Positions 1 to 5,625 of a stretch of DNA of 11,281 nt are shown here, in pieces. The first letter of the stretch is position 1, and the number at the start of each line of letters is the position of its first letter. The DNA is from Thiotrichaceae bacterium (GTDB lineage Bacteria; Pseudomonadota; Gammaproteobacteria; Thiotrichales; Thiotrichaceae), in assembly GCA_015494435.1 (NCBI GenBank), contig WGBH01000093.1, positions 1-11,281 of the forward strand, given 5' to 3'. Below the pieces are notes generated by a model. The model saw only the letters and a program-made list of their open reading frames with translations, had not been told where the DNA came from and searched no databases. A program made the translations under genes and the position numbers.

Positions 1-255
1 ATACTGGATTATCTTATGTTGCCACTTACTAATAATGAAACCAAAAGAGCATTAAGACATTGAGTGATTTTACGCAGGATTACGCAAGGAACACGTTTTG
101 AGCAAGGGAGTCGTGCTTTGGCATTATTTGCCAGCGTGATTGAAACCTGTCGTTTACGTGAAAGTTCTCCGTTATCGTATATTAGGGATGTGATTAAATT
201 ATGCCGCCAAGGTGAAAATATGCCTCAACTACCACCGGTACCCCATCAAATTTAA
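1..255 (+). pseudogene. IS66-family transposase, C-terminal remnant with in-frame stop
   Basis: Read from base 1 in frame 1, the strand encodes LPLTNNETKRALRH, a TGA stop at 61-63, then an open stretch continuing in the same frame to TAA at 253-255 with ILRRITQGTRFEQGSRALAL and IETCR. This is the conserved C-terminus of IS66-type DDE transposases, where the usual text is NNxxERALRHW followed by (I/V)-x-RRI and GTRxEQGSR. The stop stands exactly where the family has Trp (TGG to TGA). The Glu of the NNxxER motif, probably the third DDE catalytic residue, is Lys here (GAA to AAA). The 5' part lies outside the window. The 63-codon stretch after the stop could be read from GTG at 64, but it would hold no catalytic core, so I do not call it a gene. 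The homology is seen in the sequence; loss of function is inferred from the two substitutions. Confidence 0.82.
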
Positions 256-272
256 TGACTTAGGCTGGTGGG

Positions 273-286
273 GTCTGAACGGTTAC
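273..286 (+). repeat. Probable right terminal inverted repeat of the IS66-like element
   Basis: GTCTGAACGGTTAC lies 17 bases after the transposase stop. Read outside-in (minus strand) it is GTAACCGTTCAGAC, which resembles the GTAA-x-CG(T) tips of IS66-family elements. If this is the tip, the element ends at 286 and the next eight bases (CTAAATAA, 287-294) would be one copy of the family's usual 8-bp target duplication. The left end is outside the window, so the pairing cannot be tested here. Confidence 0.5.
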
Positions 287-307
287 CTAAATAAGGGGTA
301 TTAAGAT

Positions 308-325
308 AAAAAAGGATAGCATCCC
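308..325 (-). terminator. Rho-independent terminator after the MBL-fold hydrolase gene
   Basis: On the minus strand a short hairpin GGAT-GCT-ATCC (324-314), extendable by a G-T wobble, is followed by a run of six T (313-308). It lies 29 bases past the stop of the gene ending at 354. The stem is short, so efficiency is uncertain. Confidence 0.42.
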
Positions 326-353
326 GCGCATCGCCAGCCGACAACATATCTAC

Positions 354-1316
354 TTAAGCCTCCCTCTTCTTTGCCAAGCGTTTAAGCCAAATATCTAGTC
401 CTTGGGCATTTAGATGACAATCCATTTGTAATAATTTTTTTGCTTCTGCTAAAGAGGCGTGACCTTGTGTTTTATGGTACTGCTCTAATAAGTACAGCAT
501 AAGTTTTTTTTCAATTCGTTTGACCCTACCTTGAATGGAATATTTTTCTTCTTTAGCAATAGCAACAAAGGCTTTAATGGATTGAATCAACTGCGATACA
601 ATTTTTTTAGTGGGCTTTATCATCCCGAAATGGGTTAAATAGATATATTTAGGCTGTAATGAGATGATTTTATCGATACTTTCAAGCAAAGCATCAGGAT
701 CAAAATGCACGGGTGTCGTACTGGCAAAAATAAATTCGCTATTTGAGCTAGCTAGTTGTTTATAAGCAACGCCGAAAGTATCGCCTGTAAAAATACCGTG
801 ACTTAGCAAATCATAAATACAAAAATGATGTAACGCATGCCCTGGTGTATCAAGAAAACGAAGCTGTCTGCCATTGAAATCCAGCTCGAATTCATCCTCT
901 GCAATAATAACGCGCTGTTCTTCTATGGGCTTTAATGCACCATAAAGCTTGCGATATTTCTCTTCTCCATAAACTGCCATTGTCCCTGCTTCAAGCTTTT
1001 CAGGGTTAATCATATGTGTTGCACCCCGTGGATGAATCACTAACTGAGCCTGTAGACATAAATCAAGCAAATGACCTGCGCCTGCGGCATGATCAAGATG
1101 AATATGGGTTGGAATAACATAATCCACATCATCGGGAGTCAATTTTAGCTCGTCTAAAGCCGCTAAAACATAAGCAACACTATAGGATGTACCTGTTTCA
1201 ATAAGCATCACTTTTGAAGCTTGTACGACAATGTAAATACATGCAATACCTTGATCAGCATAATGTGCATCAATAACCGTTATGCCATCAGTTAAGTGGG
1301 TGATTGTATTTTTCAT
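354..1316 (-). CDS. MBL-fold metallo-hydrolase (ST1585-like, COG0491 type)
   Basis: Predicted cytoplasmic two-metal hydrolase of the metallo-beta-lactamase superfamily, 320 residues with no signal peptide. All metal-ligand motifs are present: THIHLDHAAG with H71, H73, D75 and H76; TPGH with H160; TGDT with D179; and LTHFG with H229. The motif spelling and the helical extension of about 80 residues after the last ligand resemble ST1585-like MBL hydrolases rather than glyoxalase II or RNase Z. The true substrate is unknown; thioester or lactone hydrolysis is only a class-level guess. The ATG at 1316 is supported by AAGGA eight bases upstream. It is transcribed divergently from mnmA and looks monocistronic, with a weak hairpin-T terminator downstream. 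The gene is intact. Confidence is high for the fold and low for a specific reaction. Confidence 0.88.
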   Translation of the reverse strand: MKNTITHLTDGITVIDAHYADQGIACIYIVVQASKVMLIETGTSYSVAYVLAALDELKLTPDDVDYVIPTHIHLDHAAGAGHLLDLCLQAQLVIHPRGATHMINPEKLEAGTMAVYGEEKYRKLYGALKPIEEQRVIIAEDEFELDFNGRQLRFLDTPGHALHHFCIYDLLSHGIFTGDTFGVAYKQLASSNSEFIFASTTPVHFDPDALLESIDKIISLQPKYIYLTHFGMIKPTKKIVSQLIQSIKAFVAIAKEEKYSIQGRVKRIEKKLMLYLLEQYHKTQGHASLAEAKKLLQMDCHLNAQGLDIWLKRLAKKREA

Positions 1317-1363
1317 TATTGTTCCTTGATCTTTTTTGTTTTTTTACTGATCTAATCTTATAG

Positions 1364-1393
1364 ACTATATTGCCTTTTGTTTCCAATAACCAA
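1364..1393 (-). promoter_or_regulatory. Candidate sigma70 promoter of the MBL-fold hydrolase gene
   Basis: On the minus strand, TTGGTT (1393-1388) and TATAGT (1369-1364) are separated by 18 bases. The -10 box lies about 47 bases upstream of the ATG at 1316. The -35 match is modest. The intergenic region is 184 bases and serves two divergent genes. Confidence 0.42.
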
Positions 1394-1439
1394 ACCTTTC
1401 TCTTATCCAACTTCGAAACACGCATGAAATAGATTTTTA

Positions 1440-1468
1440 TTGTTAAACAAATAATTTATCTCTATACA
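1440..1468 (+). promoter_or_regulatory. Candidate sigma70 promoter of mnmA
   Basis: TTGTTA (1440-1445) and TATACA (1463-1468) have the ideal 17-base spacer. Initiation near 1475 would give a leader of about 25 bases before the mnmA ATG at 1501. No clear Shine-Dalgarno sequence is visible in that leader. Confidence 0.5.
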
Positions 1469-1500
1469 CACTCCCGCCTTAATCGGTTATTCTCTAGTGT

Positions 1501-2610
1501 ATGAAAGATATCCCTAAAAATACGCGTGTAATCGTCGGCATGTCTGGCGGTGTTGACTCTTCTGTTGCTGCTCTCTTGTTATTACAACAGGGTTATCAAG
1601 TTGAAGGTCTGTTTATGAAGAACTGGGAGGAAGACGATACCGAGGAATACTGTTCTGCAAGCACTGATTTAGCCGATGCACAATCTGTTAGTGATCAGTT
1701 GGGGATTAAATTGCACACGGTCAACTTTTCTAGTGAATATTGGGATCGTGTCTTTGCCTATTTTTTAGAAGAATATCGTTCAGGTCGTACCCCCAATCCT
1801 GATATTTTATGCAATAAAGAAATTAAATTTAAAGCCTTTTTGGATTATGCCTTAGAGATAGGTGCTGATTATATTGCAACAGGGCATTATGCCCGTATAG
1901 ATCATGGTCACACCAATCAAATACAGATGCTAAAAGGCTGTGATAATAATAAAGATCAGAGTTATTTTTTATACACTTTAGGGCAAAAACAATTATCAAA
2001 AAGCCTTTTTCCTATTGGTGAATTAGAAAAATCAATGGTAAGAAAATTAGCCAAAGAAGCAGGCTTTGATACTGCCACTAAAAAAGACAGTACAGGTATT
2101 TGTTTTATTGGTGAACGTAAATTTAAAGACTTTTTGCAACGCTTTATTCCCGCCCAACCAGGTAAAATTATTACCCCCGAAGGAGATATAATCGGCGAAC
2201 ATCAAGGTTTGATGTATTATACCTTAGGTCAACGTCAAGGTTTGGGTATTGGTGGTTTAAAAAACGCAACGGATGAACCTTGGTTTGTGGTTGCTAAAGA
2301 TTTAGAGAATAATTATCTGATTGCAGGACAAGGGCATCAACATCCATTATTATTAAAGAAACAGTTGTATGCTTCACAATTGCATTGGGTTGCAGGGACT
2401 GCACCTGCTGATCATTTTAGTTGCAAAGCTAAGATCCGTTATCGACAAGCAGAGGAATCCTGTCAGGTGCAAATAATAAATCAACAGGCTATTGTTTGCT
2501 TTGATCAACCGCAACGTGCAATAACTCCTGGGCAATCTATCGTATTTTATGATAGAGAAATTTGTCTAGGTGGTGGTATTATCGACAGAATGGTATTTGA
2601 CTGTCTCTAA
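1501..2610 (+). CDS. mnmA: tRNA-specific 2-thiouridylase MnmA
   Basis: MnmA adenylates U34 of tRNA-Lys, -Glu and -Gln and transfers persulfide sulfur to form the 2-thio group of (c)mnm5s2U. The sulfur is delivered in the cytoplasm by IscS through the Tus relay. The 369-residue protein is full length and has the PP-loop SGGVDSS (15-21), the catalytic pair D101 and C104 in NPDILCNKEIKF, and the second catalytic cysteine C201 in TGICFIGERKF. These correspond to D99, C102 and C199 of E. coli, with the same spacing between cysteines. GQRQGLGIGG (243-252) is the conserved turn in the central domain, and a C-terminal beta-barrel follows. The ATG start gives the normal N-terminus just ahead of the PP-loop (VIVGMSGG in this family). 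hflD follows after 52 bases, the usual gammaproteobacterial order, so the two are probably cotranscribed. Nothing is missing or odd. Confidence 0.97.
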   Translation: MKDIPKNTRVIVGMSGGVDSSVAALLLLQQGYQVEGLFMKNWEEDDTEEYCSASTDLADAQSVSDQLGIKLHTVNFSSEYWDRVFAYFLEEYRSGRTPNPDILCNKEIKFKAFLDYALEIGADYIATGHYARIDHGHTNQIQMLKGCDNNKDQSYFLYTLGQKQLSKSLFPIGELEKSMVRKLAKEAGFDTATKKDSTGICFIGERKFKDFLQRFIPAQPGKIITPEGDIIGEHQGLMYYTLGQRQGLGIGGLKNATDEPWFVVAKDLENNYLIAGQGHQHPLLLKKQLYASQLHWVAGTAPADHFSCKAKIRYRQAEESCQVQIINQQAIVCFDQPQRAITPGQSIVFYDREICLGGGIIDRMVFDCL

Positions 2611-2662
2611 CAGTCGCTAAAAAATATAGATCAAATAATTTAACTTTTTATGAGCAATTCTT

Positions 2663-3316
2663 TTGGAAGCTAATACTCGCAATAGAACACTTGCCCTCAG
2701 TGCCCTTTTCCTTTGTATTAAAGGTGTGATACAGATTGCACATACGGGACGATGTGATTCACAACTTCTTTCAAGCTGTATTGGTAGTATTTTACATAAT
2801 GATGCCGATAATATTGAAGAAATATACGGTGGTCTGGTTAATCTACAATCTGGACTTAGTGCCTTAATGTATAATTTAGGCGCAGGACAACTTGATCCAA
2901 ATGGTCGTCCCAAAAATATGGAATCAACTCGCTATTCGATCAATGTTTTGCATTTACAAAGAAAACTAATGCAGAATAGAAATATTTATGATCAACTAAT
3001 GAGGGAAATCCAAGAAACTCAAAAAAAATTAGAATTTTTTGAGCGATTGCATCCTAATATAATCGCTAGCCTTGCCCAAACCTATACTAATACCATTAGT
3101 AAATTAGGCCCACGCATTATGATAAAGGGTGATCAATCGGCTTTAGCTGTTCCAGACAATGCTGCCAAAATACGTGCCCTACTTTTATCAGCTACCCGCG
3201 CAGCACTTTTATGGGATCAGGCAGGCGGGGGACGCTGGAAATTATTATTTGAACGCTCCAAAATGCAAAAAAAGGCAGATCAGCTATTAGTAGAGATAGC
3301 CTCAAACCGATCCTAA
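2663..3316 (+). CDS. hflD: HflD family protein (high frequency lysogenization protein homolog)
   Basis: HflD is a small helical membrane-associated protein. In E. coli it binds phage lambda CII and affects lysogeny; its ordinary role in the host is poorly defined. The family signature is clear: NRTLAL and AHTGRCD near the N-terminus, RYSINVLHLQRKL in the middle, ISKLGPRI, then KIRALLLSATRAALLWDQ and the AGGGRWKLLFERSKM tail, matching the E. coli protein over its whole length (217 versus 213 residues). It follows mnmA, the conserved position. The start is odd. The only in-frame start is TTG at 2663 with at best a weak GAG ahead of it, while an ATG at 2650 is out of frame by one base. Removing one T from the TTTT run at 2661-2664 would give MSNSLEANTRNRTLAL, a natural family N-terminus. 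So either TTG is used, or the gene or the read carries a one-base insertion. The identity is secure; the start is not. Confidence 0.9.
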   Translation: MEANTRNRTLALSALFLCIKGVIQIAHTGRCDSQLLSSCIGSILHNDADNIEEIYGGLVNLQSGLSALMYNLGAGQLDPNGRPKNMESTRYSINVLHLQRKLMQNRNIYDQLMREIQETQKKLEFFERLHPNIIASLAQTYTNTISKLGPRIMIKGDQSALAVPDNAAKIRALLLSATRAALLWDQAGGGRWKLLFERSKMQKKADQLLVEIASNRS

Positions 3317-3379
3317 GGCAACTATAGAACATAGAGAATACCGTAAGTAATATAGGTAATCTTATTGTTTTAAGCTTCT

Positions 3380-3721
3380 TTATTTTGGATTCTCAAAGAA
3401 AACATAAGAGGTCGAATAATCACTAAATTCAAAATAAACCTTCTTTTCACCTTTATCTGCTGTACCATTTAGATTCGCATCTAAAATCCCATAACCATAA
3501 CGATATGGGCGATCTTTCTCTCTATCCGTTCCTACTGCGGTCGATAATTTATCAATTTTTAAAAAACGTCTAACCAGCTTATTACCTGCATAAATCTCCA
3601 ATATTCCATCAGTACCTGTCCAATTATTGATTGCTCGACCAAATTTGTTTTGTGTTTCTTGAGTACAGCCAGCAGATAAACTAATAACAGTCGCTATTAA
3701 AAATAAAGTACGAATTTTCAT
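3380..3721 (-). CDS. Small conserved lipoprotein of unknown function with an EF-hand-like loop
   Basis: A 113-residue protein with a short basic n-region (MKIR), a hydrophobic core and the lipobox LSAGC, placing the lipidated cysteine at C19. It should be exported and anchored, probably in the outer membrane. The mature part is about 95 residues and beta-rich in appearance, with conserved-looking blocks NWTGTDG (33-39), RRFLKIDKLSTAVGTD (51-66) and KVYFEFSDYSTSYVFFENP near the end. Residues 81-92 (DANLNGTADKGE) have D, N, N, G, D and E at positions 1, 3, 5, 6, 9 and 12, exactly the pattern of a calcium-binding EF-hand loop. I recognise the type as a conserved proteobacterial hypothetical but know no function. 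The start is supported by AAGGA seven to eight bases before the ATG. It is divergent from hemF and convergent with hflD. Confidence 0.8.
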   Translation of the reverse strand: MKIRTLFLIATVISLSAGCTQETQNKFGRAINNWTGTDGILEIYAGNKLVRRFLKIDKLSTAVGTDREKDRPYRYGYGILDANLNGTADKGEKKVYFEFSDYSTSYVFFENPK

Positions 3722-3779
3722 CTATTTTCCTTATATGATAGAAATTAAAAACATTCAAAATAATAGCATATTTTTATCT

Positions 3780-3797
3780 ATTCATTGCTTGGAACTT
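3780..3797 (+). repeat. Intergenic 18-bp repeat, copy 1
   Basis: ATTCATTGCTTGGAACTT occurs here and again, identically and in the same orientation, at 10839-10856. This copy lies between the divergent lipoprotein and hemF genes, about 60 bases upstream of the lipoprotein start. The similarity continues for a few bases beyond the 18-mer if a one-base gap is allowed. Confidence 0.6.
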
Positions 3798-3824
3798 CTT
3801 TAATTAACCCAATAATATAGCTTA

Positions 3825-3852
3825 TTGCACAGCCTCTCAGCTAAGGTATAAT
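3825..3852 (+). promoter_or_regulatory. Candidate sigma70 promoter of hemF
   Basis: A perfect TATAAT (3847-3852) lies 37 bases upstream of the hemF ATG. A partial -35 match, TTGCAC (3825-3830), stands 16 bases before it. The leader would be about 30 bases and has no obvious Shine-Dalgarno sequence. Confidence 0.5.
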
Positions 3853-3889
3853 CATAGGCATTCCTCCACACATAAATTGGTGTTTAATA

Positions 3890-4822
3890 ATGTCTACCCC
3901 TGATATTGATGCTGTAAAACAATACCTTCTTTCTTTGCAAGATTCTATTTGTGAACAATTAGCCGAAGAAGATGGTAAAGCCAACTTTATTCTTGATCAA
4001 TGGCAACGATCAGAGAGTGGAAAAGGCATGAAAGGCGGAGGACGTACTCGTTTATTGACCAATGGCGCCGTAATTGAGCAAGGTGGTGTCAACTTTTCTC
4101 ATGTTTTTGGCGATAATATGCCAGCATCAGCAACAGCTCATCGCCCTGAGTTAACAGGATACAGTTTTCAAGCAATGGGAGTATCGCTAGTTATTCATCC
4201 GCACAATCCTTATATACCCACTTCTCACGCTAATGTACGTTTCTTTATTGCTGAAAAAGAAGGAGCAGATCCTGTTTGGTGGTTTGGTGGCGGATATGAT
4301 TTAACCCCTTATTATGGCAATGATGAAGACTGTATTCATTGGCATACAACGGCTAAAAAAGCCTGCGATCCTTTTGGTGAAAGTCGATATAGCGAACATA
4401 AAAAATGGTGTGATGAATATTTTTATTTAAAACATCGTGATGAACCACGGGGTGTCGGTGGATTATTTTTTGATGACTTTAATCAAGAAGATTTTGAAAC
4501 CTCTTTTGCCTATTTGCAAAGTGTCGGTAATAGCTATATTGATGCCTACCGCCCTATTATGGCTAAACATAAAAATAAAAAGTACAGCAAACGTCAAAGG
4601 GATTTTCAACTTTATCGTCGTGGACGTTATGTTGAGTTCAACCTTGTTTATGATCGTGGTACCTTATTTGGTTTGCAATCTGGAGGACGTACTGAATCTA
4701 TTTTAATGTCCATGCCTCCCTTAGTTAAATGGCGTTATAACTGGCAACCTAAAAAGGGTTCGGAAGAAGCGAAGCTTTATACTGATTATTTACGCCCTAG
4801 AAACTGGGTAAAACCTAGATAA
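3890..4822 (+). CDS. hemF: Oxygen-dependent coproporphyrinogen III oxidase HemF
   Basis: HemF oxidatively decarboxylates coproporphyrinogen III to protoporphyrinogen IX in heme synthesis, using O2; it acts in the cytoplasm as a homodimer. The 310-residue protein is full length (E. coli 299). Its signature blocks are HPHNPYIPTSHANVRFF (103-119), WWFGGGYDLTPYY (130-142), KHRDEPRGVGGLFFDDF (181-197) and a C-terminal block (247-276) of YVEFNLVYDRGT, GLQSGGRTES and MSMPP. The four functional histidines of the E. coli enzyme (96, 106, 145, 175) are matched by H103, H113, H152 and H182 with identical spacing. The ATG start gives the normal N-terminal helix; no good ribosome binding site is seen. It appears to be a single-gene unit behind a TATAAT promoter. 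An oxygen-requiring enzyme here implies an aerobic or microaerobic lifestyle; whether an oxygen-independent HemN is also present cannot be seen. Confidence 0.97.
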   Translation: MSTPDIDAVKQYLLSLQDSICEQLAEEDGKANFILDQWQRSESGKGMKGGGRTRLLTNGAVIEQGGVNFSHVFGDNMPASATAHRPELTGYSFQAMGVSLVIHPHNPYIPTSHANVRFFIAEKEGADPVWWFGGGYDLTPYYGNDEDCIHWHTTAKKACDPFGESRYSEHKKWCDEYFYLKHRDEPRGVGGLFFDDFNQEDFETSFAYLQSVGNSYIDAYRPIMAKHKNKKYSKRQRDFQLYRRGRYVEFNLVYDRGTLFGLQSGGRTESILMSMPPLVKWRYNWQPKKGSEEAKLYTDYLRPRNWVKPR

Positions 4823-4966
4823 ACAACCAATTGTCGAAAATATATCAATAGATATCATGCTCTTAAAGCACATACTTAATATTTTTCTAGAATAATAACA
4901 AAGAGAATGTTAGCATCGAAATTATATAAAAATAACTTCTCAGTCCAATAAATGCAGGCTTCTATT

Positions 4967-5572
4967 ATGGATATACTATCAAGCTCCACTTCTGTACAAA
5001 AGCCATCTTATCAAACAAATTCATTACTATTAACAAGCAACTATTCAAAACTAGAAAAATTAGCAGTAACAGCTCCATGGAAAAAAATGAAAACACTGCT
5101 TCATGGTACTTCTAAAACCATTGGTAAACCTTTTCAAAATCCAATTTTAATCATGAAATTACTAGTGCTTCAAGAGTTGCTAGATATAGATACTGAACAA
5201 CTTCGCCCTCATTTAGGAAGTCATTATAGTCTGTTTCTATTTTTAATTCCTGGAATGGAAAATGGTCTACCTGATAATGCTGAAGTCAACAGGCTAAAAC
5301 AATGCTTACAGGAAATGAATTTACTTTATCCTTTCCTAAGCGAATGTGTAGAAATTCTTGGGATTGACCGTTCAAAGATTAATTTATATGAATATTATGA
5401 GAATAAACCTTCCCCAAAAACTCTCTCATCTTCATGTTCTTTATATTCTTTAGCCTGTCCACGCTGTGGCAGAAAAAATCTTCACATCAGAGAACAATCC
5501 TTAATCGCAAAAATTATTAGTAAGAAAAAAGCTTATACCTGTAATATTTGTACTTTGCATTTTTCTCTATAA
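4967..5572 (+). CDS. Orphan protein: IS5-transposase N-terminal-like (DUF772-like) domain plus zinc ribbon
   Basis: I do not recognise a named gene. Numbering from the upstream ATG at 4952, residues 60-137 fit the N-terminal domain of IS5-family transposases: NPILIMKLLVLQELLDID, then LPDNAEVNRLKQCLQEMNLL and a Leu-rich helix, matching the family pattern P-lllklLlLQ-Ly-l-e and lPD-t-i-r-r-L. Instead of the DDE catalytic core that should follow, the protein ends in a zinc-ribbon-like segment, CPRC (169-172) and CNIC (197-200), with a Lys-rich stretch before the second pair. It therefore looks like a nucleic-acid-binding protein derived from, or sharing ancestry with, a transposase, not an active transposase. 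ATG 4967 is preferred to ATG 4952 because only it has AGG about eight bases upstream. There are no inverted repeats around it and no partner gene. It converges on the transglycosylase gene and stops inside the A-run of that gene's terminator. The zinc ribbon is clear; the DUF772 relation is moderate. Confidence 0.7.
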   Translation: MDILSSSTSVQKPSYQTNSLLLTSNYSKLEKLAVTAPWKKMKTLLHGTSKTIGKPFQNPILIMKLLVLQELLDIDTEQLRPHLGSHYSLFLFLIPGMENGLPDNAEVNRLKQCLQEMNLLYPFLSECVEILGIDRSKINLYEYYENKPSPKTLSSSCSLYSLACPRCGRKNLHIREQSLIAKIISKKKAYTCNICTLHFSL

Positions 5573-5602
5573 AAAAAACCCACATCAATAAAGAATGTGG
5601 GT
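5571..5602 (-). terminator. Strong rho-independent terminator of the lytic transglycosylase gene
   Basis: ACCCACAT (5578-5585) and ATGTGGGT (5595-5602) form a perfect 8-bp stem with a 9-base loop. On the minus strand it is followed by eight T (bases 5578-5571, the first shared with the stem). It sits 24 bases past the stop of the gene ending at 5626. On the plus strand the hairpin is followed only by CTTATT, so it should end minus-strand transcription much better than that of the converging plus-strand gene, whose stop codon lies in the A-run. Confidence 0.88.
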
Positions 5603-5625
5603 CTTATTCGCATCATCTTTGCAGA

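Noticed and set aside
64..255. A 63-residue gene starting at GTG 64
   Set aside because: The frame continues upstream past a single TGA into conserved IS66 transposase sequence, so this is the tail of a broken transposase.
2617..2913. A 98-codon minus-strand reading frame
   Set aside because: It lies antisense to the start of hflD, whose protein is well conserved; composition is not protein-like.
4840..4880. Short inverted repeats after hemF (TATC-AATA-GATA and TGCT-CTTAA-AGCA) as a terminator
   Set aside because: Stems are only four base pairs and no T-run follows at the right distance.
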